Assembly: GCA_934659425.1 (NCBI GenBank)
Contig: CAKUHU010000001.1
Coordinates: 186,001 to 250,000, forward strand
Direction: 5' to 3'
DNA length: 64,000 nucleotides
Origin: an uncultured Oscillospiraceae bacterium
Lineage (GTDB): Bacteria > Bacillota > Clostridia > Oscillospirales > Oscillospiraceae
Positions 7,029 through 16,502 of the stretch are shown piece by piece. The stretch's first letter is position 1. The number at the start of each line of letters is the position of its first letter. The position numbers were made by a program, and so were the translations under genes. The notes below the pieces were generated by a model. That model searched no databases. It saw nothing but the letters and a program-made list of their open reading frames with translations, and was not told where the DNA came from.

Positions 7029-9689
7029 TTACACCTCCAGAATGTTATCGCAGTAGACGATCAGAAGCGCAGTGTTGCCGTTCTTAATGACCAGGGCGTT
7101 GGCGTAGTAGTAGTTTTCGTCAGTGGTGGTGTTGGCCAGACCCAGCTCGCCGCCGGCCACGCCTTCCTCATCGGCCACATTGATGGTCAGGATGACGGTG
7201 TCATCGTCGATCTCAATGTTGGAGTGCTTGTTGGTGCTGCTGTCCTTGATGACCCACAGGTCGGAGTTGGGCTTCTCCTCCTCCGCAGGGCCAGAGATGT
7301 AGCTGAACTCGTCGTCGCCGTTGTAGGCGGTGATGGCAGCCAGATTCTGGCTGGTGTGCCCAATGGTGTAGATCTTCTCCACGGAGATGGCGTCGCCGTC
7401 CTCGGTGTACTCGATGATGACGCCCTTGGCCAGGTCAGCCAGCTTGGCGTTATCAAACTCCTGGCTGGTGGTGACGTCCACGTCCTCAGTGCCGTTAAAG
7501 AGGGTGAACTGGGCTACCAGGTCGCCGTCGTCGTTCTTGACGGTGGAGATCTTGCTGACCACGTAGCCGTAACTGCGGTCGCCGGAGGTCATATTGGGGG
7601 CTGTCACGTAAGCAAGAGAGATGGTCTCATAGCCGGTAGAGCTGTCTTTGTCGGCGTAAGCGTTGGAAACAACGGTGACATTGTCAGTGTCCAGCTTGGC
7701 CAGCTCGGCGCCGGTGATGACAGTGTACTTGCCGTTGTCCTTGTCTACGAAAACCACGGCGTCCTTGGCAATGTACTTTTTGTCGATGGTGCTCTTACCG
7801 TTCTTCTCGTATTTGTAGGTGCCGCTGACAACGGAGTCAAAGCCGGCCTTGTCCTTATCGTTGGAGGCGGGGGTCAGGACGTACTCATCGTCGTCGATGT
7901 CGTAGGTGACCAGAGCACCCACCAGGGGAGTGTCAGCATCCGTCGTGAAGGTCTTCTTAACATAATCATAGTCACCCGAGTAGTTATACTTGGTATCCAC
8001 GACCTTCTTGGTGCCGTCGGTGAACAGGAGCTTGGCCTGAGTTCCAGTCAACCCCGCTTTGCCAGCAGCGTCGATCACCACAGCGTAATCCTTGACTTCC
8101 ACGGACTTGGTGGTATCCAGGAAGAAGCAGAAGCCGTTGACGATGACAGCCTTTTTGACAGTGGCACCGGCCTTGGGGTTGACAGAGTTCTTCTGCACCT
8201 GCAGGTTGCTGTCGGCAACATTGTACCAAGTGCCGTCCATGCGGAACTGGTTGACAGCATTTGTGTCGTCGTCCTCCCGGGTGGCGGTGATGTCGCCGGA
8301 GAGGACACTGGTGATCTCAGTGATGATGTTGTCGCCAGAGACGGTGTTGGTGCCGGCTACGACCATGACGTAGTCGTTCTTGGCCACGCCCTCATAGATG
8401 TCGTCATCCTCAAACTTGTAGGATGTGTTGTCTTTGGCGTTGCTGACGGTGATATTCTTAGAGCCCACATAGGTGACCTTGCCCACGGTGAAGGGGGTAT
8501 AGACAATGTGGTCGATCTTGCCGTCGTCGTCCAGGTCCACGACCTTGATCTCAGCGGCGCCGTTGGCGGGCAGAGAATTCGCGGACGTATTGTCGGCGAA
8601 GTTGTTAAAGGCGTAGAGCTTGGTAGCACCGGCATTGGAGTCATCGGTCTTGAAGGAGGTGCCGTCGATTTTGATCTTGTTGTTCTTCGCGTCCACTTCG
8701 ATGTCGTCCACGATGCCAGTAGCCAGCACAGCGCCGCCGGAGGCGAACACGCCGTAGACATCGTCAGTGTCCTTGTAGAGGACCTTGACCTTCTCGCCCA
8801 TCAGGCTGCTGAAGTCATCGGCTACCTTGGTGAACTTCTTAGAGCCGTTGGGAAGGGTCAGGGTGACCGTGTAGGTGCCCTTGGAATCATCCTCCACCTT
8901 GGACAGGTAGGAGTTCTCCACGTCATAGGTCATCACAGTCAGATACTTGTGGCCGAAGGTCTCGTCCGCGGTAACGGTCTGGGGGACCGTCATCTTGGAA
9001 GTGATCTTGCCATCCGTATCACGGATTTCGATAGTCTGGTTGTCCTGATAAGTGTAGGTGCTGGTCTTGTAAACACCGTTGTCCTCATCCACAGTCTTGG
9101 CGTCCAGAGCGTTGTAGAGCATCTGGGCGGCATCCTCACGGCTCATGGGCTGAGTGGTGTCGATGTCCTCCAGGTCCTCATACAGGCCGGCCTGGTTGGC
9201 CTGGGAGTTGGTGTTGATGGCCCAGTCGATGCCGGTGAAGCCGGACACATCAGACTTATAGCCCATGGCGGTCAGGATCATCTTGGCGGCCTCGGTAGAG
9301 GTCACGCTGGCGTTGGGGCCAAAGGTGCCGTCACCCCGGCCGGCAACATAGCCCATGGAAGAGCAGTACTCGATGTAGCTCTCAGCCCAGTGGCCGTCGA
9401 TGTCGGTGTAGGTGGGGACAGCCTTGGTGCCCAGGACGGGCTCCTTGCCGCCGTTGATGGCGACGCAGAGCATCTTGGCCATCTCGGCACGGGTCACGTT
9501 GCCCTTGGGATCAAAGGCGCCGGTGTCCTTGCCCTTGATAACGCCCAGCGCTACCATGGTGTTGACGGCGTCGTTGTTCTCGATGTCCTTGGCATCGGTG
9601 AACTCCGCCGCGCTGGCGCCGACCATCATGAGGCCGGTGATCATGGCCCCAGTCAGTGCCAAGCTGAGAACACGCTTGAACTTGTTCAT
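7029..9689 (-). CDS. S-layer-homology surface protein 1 (possibly silent copy)
   Basis: 886 aa. Signal peptide about 1-27 (basic start, hydrophobic core, ASA-A cleavage region). Three SLH repeats follow at about 28-75, 92-140 and 150-198 (motifs FDPKGNVTRAEMAKML, IDGHWAESYIEY, GDGTFGPNASVT, MSREDAAQML), which anchor to secondary cell-wall polymer. The remaining 690 residues are an acidic Asp/Lys/Thr-rich exposed region with repeated K-x-x-V-D-D-Y-V style segments. The first 198 codons and 26 upstream bases are identical to SLH gene 2. After codon 198 the two proteins are only related. The RBS AAAGAGGAGG is good, but no sigma-A promoter was recognised and a terminator lies upstream. Codon use is strongly biased, suggesting high expression when on. 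Confidence 0.9.
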   Translation of the reverse strand: MNKFKRVLSLALTGAMITGLMMVGASAAEFTDAKDIENNDAVNTMVALGVIKGKDTGAFDPKGNVTRAEMAKMLCVAINGGKEPVLGTKAVPTYTDIDGHWAESYIEYCSSMGYVAGRGDGTFGPNASVTSTEAAKMILTAMGYKSDVSGFTGIDWAINTNSQANQAGLYEDLEDIDTTQPMSREDAAQMLYNALDAKTVDEDNGVYKTSTYTYQDNQTIEIRDTDGKITSKMTVPQTVTADETFGHKYLTVMTYDVENSYLSKVEDDSKGTYTVTLTLPNGSKKFTKVADDFSSLMGEKVKVLYKDTDDVYGVFASGGAVLATGIVDDIEVDAKNNKIKIDGTSFKTDDSNAGATKLYAFNNFADNTSANSLPANGAAEIKVVDLDDDGKIDHIVYTPFTVGKVTYVGSKNITVSNAKDNTSYKFEDDDIYEGVAKNDYVMVVAGTNTVSGDNIITEITSVLSGDITATREDDDTNAVNQFRMDGTWYNVADSNLQVQKNSVNPKAGATVKKAVIVNGFCFFLDTTKSVEVKDYAVVIDAAGKAGLTGTQAKLLFTDGTKKVVDTKYNYSGDYDYVKKTFTTDADTPLVGALVTYDIDDDEYVLTPASNDKDKAGFDSVVSGTYKYEKNGKSTIDKKYIAKDAVVFVDKDNGKYTVITGAELAKLDTDNVTVVSNAYADKDSSTGYETISLAYVTAPNMTSGDRSYGYVVSKISTVKNDDGDLVAQFTLFNGTEDVDVTTSQEFDNAKLADLAKGVIIEYTEDGDAISVEKIYTIGHTSQNLAAITAYNGDDEFSYISGPAEEEKPNSDLWVIKDSSTNKHSNIEIDDDTVILTINVADEEGVAGGELGLANTTTDENYYYANALVIKNGNTALLIVYCDNILEV

Positions 9690-9715
9690 GGATATTCCTC
9701 CTCTTTATTTTTGGC
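9096..9715. repeat. 620-bp perfect inverted repeat, left arm
   Basis: Compared block by block with the reverse complement of 16752-17371, no mismatch was found over 620 bases, including third codon positions. It covers the RBS, the start codon, the signal peptide and the three SLH repeats of SLH gene 1 (codons 1-198). Identity ends abruptly at both edges. It is the likely substrate for homologous recombination with the right arm, which would invert the 7,036 bases between them. Confidence 0.95.
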
Positions 9716-9821
9716 AAGGTTCGGCATCATTACCTGAAAATTAGGAAGCTGCGTGGACTTCCGAATTTGCCAGGGGCGTATGACGCCCCTGGCACGGATA
9801 AAAAAGTGAGGGAAAGGGCAT

Positions 9822-9858
9822 AAAAAAGGCCGGAAAGTGTGACTTTCCGGCCAAAAAA
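9822..9858 (-). terminator. Terminator in front of SLH gene 1
   Basis: 11-bp perfect arms (9828-9838 and 9842-9852), GC-rich, followed on the minus strand by six T. It would stop minus-strand transcription heading into SLH gene 1 about 130 bases before its start codon. Confidence 0.8.
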
Positions 9859-9949
9859 GTGAGTATGGTAGACATTTTGGTAGACAACCATTTTCTGTAA
9901 AATCGTGAAAGCTTGGGGTTTCAAGGGTTTCCGGCGATTTTTTGGTAGA

Positions 9950-9978
9950 CATTTGGTAGACATGGACTCCCCATAACG
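9950..9978 (+). repeat. 29-bp element shared with the phage-locus border (copy 1)
   Basis: This 29-base stretch, containing TTTGGTAGAC and GGACTCCCC, matches 24773-24801 at 26 of 29 positions in the same orientation. It lies in the leader of SLH gene 1 next to three further GGTAGAC copies. Attachment-site-like, but no integrase is in the window. Confidence 0.6.
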
Positions 9979-10032
9979 ATGGCGGGATGCGCTTTTGAGG
10001 AAGAGAGATGGATCTTCTGCCGCCGCAGAGGT

Positions 10033-10073
10033 TAAAAAAACGCCGCCTGGGAAATTTCATCCCAAGCGGCGTC
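10033..10073 (-). terminator. Terminator after the exporter/SLH3 operon
   Basis: 12-bp stem (10040-10051 with 10061-10072, one G-U pair) and a run of seven T on the minus strand. It follows the SLH protein 3 stop and ends the minus-strand exporter operon. Confidence 0.85.
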
Positions 10074-10094
10074 TTTAAGCCCGGTATGCGATTT

Positions 10095-12437
10095 TTACTC
10101 CACCACGATGAGACGAATCTTGCCGCCGTCGCCGGGGGCACGGTCATAGTAGACAGTCAGGTCATCGGAGTAGGCGCGGGCGGACTCCAGGCCCTCCTTG
10201 CCCGGCTTGAACCAGGTCTTGGTGGTCTTGTTGTAGCACTGGACCACATCGGAGATGGGGTAGGAGACGCCGGCCACGGTGACTGTCATATCGCTCACAT
10301 CAAAGGCGGAGCGGGCCACGCCGGTGAGAGACTGAAGGTAGACGATGCCGGCCGCCTTCCCGTCGGCGGTGAGGGCCAGGCCGCCGGCGGTACCGCTGCG
10401 GACGGAGAAGAGAGTCTGGGCCTCGTTGACGATGGTGTCTTCTTTGCCGCCGTCCGCGCCGCCCTGGCGGATCCAGACGGTGCGTACCTCGTAGGTGCCA
10501 TCCTCTCCGTTGAGGCTTCCGCCGCTCTCGGTGGTCACCTTATACCCAAAGTAGCCATATTGATAGGCGTCGCCGGTGGCGTCGTTCAGGACCAGGTACT
10601 TCACCCGGCCGGCGTAGTCGTAGCTGACAAAGCTGATCTTGTCCCGGGAGATGGTGGCGGGGAGCTTGTTGTAGTCCACTTTCACCGCAATGCCGTCCTT
10701 GACCCGGTCGTAGACCACCACGTTTTCGGCCACGGTCCGGTCGCCCAGGGTCCGTGCGGCGGTATCCAGGGTCCCCTTGACGGTGGAACCGGTGACCGTC
10801 TGGAGGGACAGCTTACCAGCAGTGGAGCTGGTGACGGTGACCAGCTGGTTGTTGCAGCGGTCAGCTGTGCCAGAGGAGACGGTGCCGCTGACCGACAGAC
10901 CGCCCTGGAGGAGCTTGACGGTGGCGGTGGTGCCGCTGACGGTGGCAATGCCCACGGCATCCCCCCTCACCGTGTTGGCGGAGACCACGCCGGCCACTTG
11001 GTTTTCGGTGGTCAGCAGGAGGGTGATCCGGTCGCCAACCTTAAAGGCGGCAATGTCGTTCCGGGCGCTGGAGAGGACGTCGAAGGTATGGCCCATAACA
11101 GTGATGGTGACAGGGGCCTTGGGGCTGGGAGAGGCGTCCTCATAGACGCCGGTGAGCTTCACGTCGGACACCTGGATGGTCCGGGTGGCGGCGTTGTAGG
11201 TGGCCACGTCATACTGCCGGATGTCGGCGGCAGTGGCAGCGATGCCATTTTTGAACATGGTGTAATTGCTGCCGCCGGCCATGGAGGAGAAGGGATTCGC
11301 CGTGCCGTTGGGGGTGGTTCGGGCCACCATGGAGGTGACGCTCTCGGCGCTCTGGCCGGAGAGGAACAGATAGGACAATTTACCGTTGGCTCCGTAGTGG
11401 AGAGTAACTGCAGCAGAGCCAGAGGTGTTCAGATCAGCATAGATGGCCGACCAGGTGGTGGATTTGCCGTCCTTATAGGCTACGGTGTCGGGCTCTACCT
11501 CTAATTTCTCTCCGCCAGAGGCGATGAGATAAGTGGCCTCTGCTCCGGTAATATTGACCACTCGGGAGGAGGTACCCTTCTTGGGCTGGAAGGCCAGCAG
11601 CTTGCCGTCGGCATCCAGCAGAACGGTGCCTTCCTGCCCTTCCAGTGAGGGGTCAAAGGTGCGGTCACTCTTATAGGTCCCTTTGGTGGTTGACACGGCG
11701 CCGGTAGTGCCGTCATCGGCAGTGGCGTCGGTGTCCAGAATGACGCCGCCCTCTTCTTCGCTGCCGCCCAGGCTGACCAGATAGGTCTTGTTAGAGCCCT
11801 TGGTCTCAGTAAAATAGAGATTGTAAAAGAGAATAGCGGCGCTGGCCCGGTCGATGGTGTCCCCGCCGCCCAGAGAGAGACCATCGGTAAGCCCGTTGGC
11901 GTGGGCGGCGGCCAGGTAACCGTCGTACCAAGCTCCGCCGGTGGCCACGTCGTTGACTCCGTAGCCCAGAATCCGACAGAGGATAGTCACCGCCTCGCCG
12001 TAGGTGATGGGCCGGTCGGGCTGAAAGGTTCCGTCCCCCACGCCGGAGACCAGGGGCACACCGCCGCTGCCGTCAGAACTGCCGCCCAGGGTGACTACGG
12101 AACACAGATTGATATAGCCGCGGGCCCAGTGGGTGGGGCCCACGTCCAGGTAGATGGTCCGGCCCCGCTGGGCGGGCTCCTCGTCGGCACGGTCCAGGGC
12201 CACCACAGCCATCTTACAGAACTCGGCCCGGCTCAGAGTGCCGGAGGGATTATAGGTCCCGCCGGGCAGACCATTCACCACACCCAGCAGGCGGAGAAAT
12301 TCAGTAGCTTCGATGACGGCAGGGGCAGAGAGATCAGAGAAGGAGGACTGTCCAACGGCGGAGGCTGGGGCGGCCATGACGCTCCCCGCCAGAGTGGCCG
12401 CCGCCAGTGCGGAGGAAAAGACACGCTTTAAGCGCAT
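10095..12437 (-). CDS. S-layer-homology surface protein 3
   Basis: 780 aa from the ATG at 12437, chosen because AAAGGA lies 11 bases upstream; an earlier ATG at 12449 would sit on top of that site. Signal peptide about 1-28. Three SLH repeats at about 30-75, 88-150 and 155-200 (TYNPSGTLSRAEFCKM, GDGTFQPDRPITYGEAVTIL, DTIDRASAAILFYNL). The rest is a Ser/Thr/Gly-rich exposed region of about 580 residues. It is diverged from SLH proteins 1 and 2 and has no repeat arm. It starts 44 bases after the ABC permease gene on the same strand, so it is probably the last gene of the exporter operon and lies wholly inside the potentially invertible segment. Confidence 0.88.
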   Translation of the reverse strand: MRLKRVFSSALAAATLAGSVMAAPASAVGQSSFSDLSAPAVIEATEFLRLLGVVNGLPGGTYNPSGTLSRAEFCKMAVVALDRADEEPAQRGRTIYLDVGPTHWARGYINLCSVVTLGGSSDGSGGVPLVSGVGDGTFQPDRPITYGEAVTILCRILGYGVNDVATGGAWYDGYLAAAHANGLTDGLSLGGGDTIDRASAAILFYNLYFTETKGSNKTYLVSLGGSEEEGGVILDTDATADDGTTGAVSTTKGTYKSDRTFDPSLEGQEGTVLLDADGKLLAFQPKKGTSSRVVNITGAEATYLIASGGEKLEVEPDTVAYKDGKSTTWSAIYADLNTSGSAAVTLHYGANGKLSYLFLSGQSAESVTSMVARTTPNGTANPFSSMAGGSNYTMFKNGIAATAADIRQYDVATYNAATRTIQVSDVKLTGVYEDASPSPKAPVTITVMGHTFDVLSSARNDIAAFKVGDRITLLLTTENQVAGVVSANTVRGDAVGIATVSGTTATVKLLQGGLSVSGTVSSGTADRCNNQLVTVTSSTAGKLSLQTVTGSTVKGTLDTAARTLGDRTVAENVVVYDRVKDGIAVKVDYNKLPATISRDKISFVSYDYAGRVKYLVLNDATGDAYQYGYFGYKVTTESGGSLNGEDGTYEVRTVWIRQGGADGGKEDTIVNEAQTLFSVRSGTAGGLALTADGKAAGIVYLQSLTGVARSAFDVSDMTVTVAGVSYPISDVVQCYNKTTKTWFKPGKEGLESARAYSDDLTVYYDRAPGDGGKIRLIVVE

Positions 12438-12480
12438 GATGATACACATCCTTTATCTTGGAGATTTTGTAGGTGGTTTC

Positions 12481-13686
12481 TCAATCTGCCCGGAGGGCCT
12501 CCACGGGTTGGAGGCCGCTGGCTTTCACTGCCGGGTACAGGCCAAAGATAACACCCATAGCCACTGAGAAGGCGAAGGAGCCGCCGGTGACCGCCGGACT
12601 GGGATAGACAACAAAACCCAGCACCAGCTGACAGACGATAGCCGTGCCCAGATAGCCGATGGCGATGCCGATGATACCGCCGATGCCGCAGATGAGGCAG
12701 GCCTCGATAAGGAACTGGGCGATGATGCTTTTCCGCTCGGCACCGATGGCTTTACGAATGCCGATTTCCCGGGTGCGCTCGGTGACGGTGACCAGCATGA
12801 TATTCATGATTCCGATGCCGCCCACCAGCAGGGAGATGGCGGCGATGCCGCCCAGGAAGAGCTGCTGCATCCGGTTTTGTTCATTGGATTGATTCTGCCA
12901 GGTGTTGGGACTTTCCGCATAGCCCCAGCCGTTCTCTCCTACCAGGCCGGGCAGGTAGCCGTTGAGCAGGGAGATGGCCATAGTTACCGAGTTGGCGTCC
13001 TTGGCCTTAGCCACGAACTCCCCTGTATCCACATTGCCCGCGAAGAGCCGGCTAAGGGTATAAGGCATGAGGATGACCCGATCCTTGCCGGAGTAGTTTT
13101 CCGGGTCGGTCTCAGCGTATACCCCCACCACCTTTATTGGGGTGCCGTTGACACTGATGGTCTCCCCTACTGGATCCGCGTAGTTGAAGATGGTCGAAGC
13201 TGCCTTGGATCCCAGGACGCAGACTTGATTCATGTTTTCCACATCCAGGTAGGTGAGGTCCCGGCCATTGGCGATGGTGTAGTTTTGACAGAGCGTGTAC
13301 TGCTGGTTTCCCAGGTAGATCTGGGGCCGGGAGTCCCAGTCGGTATTATCCTGGGTGATGGTCTTGGCCGAATACTTGATAGTCATATCGCCATAGACCT
13401 GATTATTGGGAGTGACCCCCAGAAGATAGTCATCCATGGTCTGGCAGTAGGAGTAAAGCTTTTCGGTGATCTCCGTTCCATCCCAGCGATAGGCAGTGAT
13501 CTTGATGGTATTGTCGCCCATGCTGGCATAATAGTCATTGATCCATTTGTTCTGTCCCTCGGCAAAGGAGACCAGGATGATGACCGCCGCCAGGCCAATA
13601 ATAATGCCCAGCATGGTCAGGGCCGAGCGGCCCTTCTTGGCGGAGATGGACTTGAGGGCGATTTTGAAGGATTGGCTGAGATTCAT
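12481..13686 (-). CDS. MacB/YknZ-type ABC transporter permease
   Basis: 401 aa. One N-terminal membrane helix (about 18-42, SALTMLGIIIGLAAVIILVSF), a large extracytoplasmic MacB core domain (about 45-270), and three C-terminal helices with the FtsX-like motif VTERTREIGIRKAIGAE. This is the MacB_PCD plus FtsX layout. It lacks a fused ATPase, which is encoded by the overlapping upstream gene. With the membrane-fusion protein it forms a YknXYZ/MacAB-type mechanotransmission exporter. The substrate is unknown. Co-transcription with an SLH protein hints at a role in envelope assembly, but SLH proteins carry ordinary Sec signals. Confidence 0.9.
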   Translation of the reverse strand: MNLSQSFKIALKSISAKKGRSALTMLGIIIGLAAVIILVSFAEGQNKWINDYYASMGDNTIKITAYRWDGTEITEKLYSYCQTMDDYLLGVTPNNQVYGDMTIKYSAKTITQDNTDWDSRPQIYLGNQQYTLCQNYTIANGRDLTYLDVENMNQVCVLGSKAASTIFNYADPVGETISVNGTPIKVVGVYAETDPENYSGKDRVILMPYTLSRLFAGNVDTGEFVAKAKDANSVTMAISLLNGYLPGLVGENGWGYAESPNTWQNQSNEQNRMQQLFLGGIAAISLLVGGIGIMNIMLVTVTERTREIGIRKAIGAERKSIIAQFLIEACLICGIGGIIGIAIGYLGTAIVCQLVLGFVVYPSPAVTGGSFAFSVAMGVIFGLYPAVKASGLQPVEALRAD

Positions 13687-14381
13687 AGCCCCGCCTCCTC
13701 TCTGGTGCCGTCCAGGATGATCTTGCCGTCGGAGATGCGGACGATCCGCTCCGCCGTGGCGGCGATAGATGTATCGTGGGTAATGAGGATGACGGTGGTG
13801 CCCGTTTCCTCGTGAAGGGTGTGGAGGATATTCAAAACGTGTTTGCCCGTCCTGGAATCCAGGGCGCCGGTTGGCTCATCGGCCATGATGATGGGGGGAT
13901 GGGTGGCAATGGCCCGGGCAATGGCGATCCGCTGCTGCTGGCCGCCGGACATCTCGGCGGGCTTATGGTTGGAGCGGTCAAACATGCCTACCTTGTTGAG
14001 GGCATCCTCTACCCGGATCTCTCTTTCATCCACAGAGAGCCCTTGGTAGATGAGGGGCAGCTCCACATTCTCGGCGGCGGACAGGTCGGGGATCAGGTTG
14101 TAGCCCTGGAAGATAAAACCGATCTGCTTGTTTCTCATGTGGGCCTGCTGCTTGTCAGTGAGGCTGGTGACGTCTGTGCCATCCAGGTGGTACTCACCGT
14201 ATGTAGGAATGTCCAGCAGTCCCAGAACGTTCATGAGGGTGGACTTACCCGAGCCGGAAGCGCCGATGATGGCCACAAACTCCCCCCGGTCGATCTGCAG
14301 GTCAATGCAGTCCAAGGCCCGGACTTCGTTTTCCTTTCCCTCGTTATAAATTTTATAGAGGTCCTTTACATCAATCAGCAT
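13683..14381 (-). CDS. MacB/LolD-type ABC transporter ATPase
   Basis: 232 aa from the ATG at 14381 with AAGGTG upstream; a GTG at 14390 is possible. Walker [11 protein letters not shown]-loop region GFIFQGYNL, signature [15 protein letters not shown], Walker [13 protein letters not shown] and the H-switch ILITHD are all intact, so it should be an active ATPase of the LolD/MacB/FtsE class. It overlaps the permease gene by 4 bases and starts 11 bases from the end of the membrane-fusion protein gene, consistent with a tripartite exporter operon. Confidence 0.93.
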   Translation of the reverse strand: MLIDVKDLYKIYNEGKENEVRALDCIDLQIDRGEFVAIIGASGSGKSTLMNVLGLLDIPTYGEYHLDGTDVTSLTDKQQAHMRNKQIGFIFQGYNLIPDLSAAENVELPLIYQGLSVDEREIRVEDALNKVGMFDRSNHKPAEMSGGQQQRIAIARAIATHPPIIMADEPTGALDSRTGKHVLNILHTLHEETGTTVILITHDTSIAATAERIVRISDGKIILDGTREEAGL

Positions 14382-14391
14382 AGCGCTCACC

Positions 14392-16278
14392 TTACCACCC
14401 GGCGTTGGCGGAGTCGGTCATGTAGCCGTAGAAGACCATATCCCCCTCCTGAAGGCCGGAGGTAATTTCCACATTGGCCTCGTCGGACAAGCCGGTGGTG
14501 ACCTTTACTGCGAAGAAGCCCTCGGGCATATTCCAGGACTCGTCTGCCGGGATAGCCCGCTCATCCGGCTCTCCCTGAAGGAAGCATACCGTGGCGGTAC
14601 CCGGGTTGGCGAAGGCATCTGCCCCCTGTGTGGAGGAGAAGCCCATGTCGTTATCCCCATCGGCCACAGGGCCGGAGATAAACTCGCCGTCTCCCTCGGG
14701 GAGATTATCGTCAACGGACGGATCGCCGTCAGAGAAGTCTTCCTCCGCCGGTTCGTCGCCGGAGGTGTCCTCTTGCAGGGTGACGTTCAAAACCGCCTGA
14801 ATGGGGACCACCAGACAGCCGTCAGACTGGCTGGCGACGAAGGAATAGTCCACATAGCTGTTCGTCATAAGGGTGCCCATGGAGTTGTCCACCGCCACCG
14901 TGGCGGGGAAGGCGGCTACGCCGTTTTCCGCGTTGGCGGTGAGGGCGATGGTCTCGATCACGCCCATGTAGTAGTTGCCCATCATGTCCTGCATATCCAC
15001 ATACATACCCACCGAAGCGTAGCCGATGTTCATTTCGTCAATGCTGATGTCCACGATCATGGTGGAGGTATCGGCGATCTGGATGCCGGCACCGGAGGGC
15101 ACCTGCTCGCCGACGGTCAGCCCGCCCAGGGAGAGGACCGTGCCCGAGATGGGGGCGGTGGCGTGGTAGAGCTTCAGCTTTTCCTCCGCGTCGGTCACCG
15201 CCTCCATGTCCTTGTCGAGGGTCTTCTGGAACTCCCGGAGCTGCTCCTTCTTAGCGGTGATGTCATTCTGGACTTCCTTGTCTCCCAGTACCACTAAGGT
15301 TTTCCCGGCGGTGACGTCGGCGTAATTCATCAGGTTGACTTTTTCCACCGGGCCTGGGACCTTGACGGTGAGCTTGGTGGACTCATAGTATTCCAGGGTG
15401 CCGCTCTCGTAGGGGTAGACACTCTGGCCGCTGCTGTTGGTCATAGCCGCGGAGGCTGTCATCCCATCGGTGAGGGTGCCCGGGTTGTCCATGAGGAAGA
15501 CCACCTCAAAGGCGATACTCCCCTCGGGGACGACCCGCTTGACGTAGTTGACCTGCTCCACCGTGGCGGGATAGGAGGCCATGAGCGCCGGCAAGGTGAT
15601 CTGGGCGGACTGGCCCACCTGAATTTGTCCCTCATAGGCCCAGCTATAGTAGAGGTGGAGACGGAACTTGGTGTCATTGACCACTGTGGCCACCTCGGTG
15701 CCCGCGGACAGATCACTGCCTACCTTAATGTCCCGGTTCACATCCATAAGCTTGCCGGCGTGGGGGGCGGTGATGGTCAAATCAGAGAGGTCCTCATAGA
15801 GGTCATTGAGTTCGTCGTTGTATTCATTCATCTGCTCCTGGTCCTTCCGCAGAGTCTCCTGAGCGGTGCGGATGGCCTCCTGGGCGGAAGTGTCATCCAG
15901 ATTGTAGAGCAGTTGTCCGGCCTCCACATAGTCACCCTCGCTGACCAGAAGTTCGTAGACCGTATAGCCCGACTCCGGGGTAACGGTGGCCGAGTTTTTG
16001 GCCCGGACGGTGCCGGAACCCGCCACTTTGGACTGGATGGAGCCCAGGGAGACCGGGGCCACCATGGGCTCGCCCAGGCCGCTGTCCTTTGAGGTAAACA
16101 CGAACTTCTTCAGACCCCAGGCCGAGCCGCCGACAATGGCTGCCGCAACCACCAGGGCGATCCCCCGGCGAATCATCTTTCTGCGCTTCTGCTTCTGCTC
16201 ATGGGTAGCGGGGGATTTGGACTTTTTCGGCGGGGCGGCGGAAGCCTGCTCCATCACCGGTGTTTGCTGTTCCGACAT
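14392..16278 (-). CDS. HlyD/MacA-type membrane-fusion protein
   Basis: 628 aa. Cytosolic basic N-terminus, a membrane anchor at about 35-58 (RRGIALVVAAAIVGGSAW), then biotinyl-lipoyl-like half-motifs, a coiled-coil hairpin (about 130-175 and 340-390, rich in Q/E/K/L), beta-barrel segments, and a low-complexity acidic linker at about 505-560. It is long for the family because of this insert and the C-terminal part. Expected role: the extracellular adaptor of the MacB-like ABC exporter encoded next. The start has AGGAGG upstream. It is the first gene of the operon, transcribed from the promoter at 16318-16346. Confidence 0.9.
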   Translation of the reverse strand: MSEQQTPVMEQASAAPPKKSKSPATHEQKQKRRKMIRRGIALVVAAAIVGGSAWGLKKFVFTSKDSGLGEPMVAPVSLGSIQSKVAGSGTVRAKNSATVTPESGYTVYELLVSEGDYVEAGQLLYNLDDTSAQEAIRTAQETLRKDQEQMNEYNDELNDLYEDLSDLTITAPHAGKLMDVNRDIKVGSDLSAGTEVATVVNDTKFRLHLYYSWAYEGQIQVGQSAQITLPALMASYPATVEQVNYVKRVVPEGSIAFEVVFLMDNPGTLTDGMTASAAMTNSSGQSVYPYESGTLEYYESTKLTVKVPGPVEKVNLMNYADVTAGKTLVVLGDKEVQNDITAKKEQLREFQKTLDKDMEAVTDAEEKLKLYHATAPISGTVLSLGGLTVGEQVPSGAGIQIADTSTMIVDISIDEMNIGYASVGMYVDMQDMMGNYYMGVIETIALTANAENGVAAFPATVAVDNSMGTLMTNSYVDYSFVASQSDGCLVVPIQAVLNVTLQEDTSGDEPAEEDFSDGDPSVDDNLPEGDGEFISGPVADGDNDMGFSSTQGADAFANPGTATVCFLQGEPDERAIPADESWNMPEGFFAVKVTTGLSDEANVEITSGLQEGDMVFYGYMTDSANAGW

Positions 16279-16317
16279 GGCATTTCCTCCTGTTTCGATG
16301 GGTGAAATAATAAGCTT

Positions 16318-16346
16318 ATTATAGATTTCACAATTTCAAAATACAA
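16318..16346 (-). promoter_or_regulatory. Sigma-A promoter for the exporter operon
   Basis: On the minus strand: TTGTAT, a 17-base spacer, then a perfect TATAAT. It lies 40 bases upstream of the membrane-fusion protein start and should drive the adaptor, ATPase, permease and SLH protein 3. Confidence 0.75.
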
Positions 16347-16502
16347 TGACAAAGCGGTGACAAATTCTTAAGACTTTCTGAAGCTGTTTATTGGACGAAG
16401 CCGGGAAGGAAAAGGTTCCCGTTTTTCCCTGAAAATTAAATTTTTTGCGGGAGAGGGCAGGCGGCACCGACAGGCCGGACTTTTCCCGCCGGAGGGGAGC
16501 AA

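Larger units (their letters stand above)
9716..10032 (-). promoter_or_regulatory. Leader region of SLH gene 1, no promoter recognised
   Basis: Gene-free stretch upstream of SLH gene 1. On the minus strand it holds, in order, a double GGTAGAC repeat (copies at 9955 and 9944), another pair (9879 and 9867), a terminator hairpin (9822-9858), and a perfect 12-bp hairpin without a T run (arms 9768-9779 and 9783-9794). No -35/-10 pair close to consensus was found between the terminator and the start codon. In contrast to SLH gene 2, this copy looks untranscribed in the present orientation. Confidence 0.6.

Noticed and set aside
6990..9737. 915-codon open frame on the plus strand, antisense to SLH gene 1
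   Set aside because: It is a by-product of the strongly biased codons of the SLH gene. The translation is Gly/Val/Asp-rich low-complexity sequence with no start signal or family features.
9867..9961. Four GGTAGAC copies considered as a CRISPR array or tandem repeat
   Set aside because: The unit is only 7 bases and spacing is irregular (12, 65 and 11 bases), so it is not a CRISPR. Kept only as part of the attachment-like element.
10008..11504. 498-codon plus-strand frame over SLH protein 3
   Set aside because: Opposite strand to a protein with signal peptide and three SLH repeats; composition is typical of a shadow frame.
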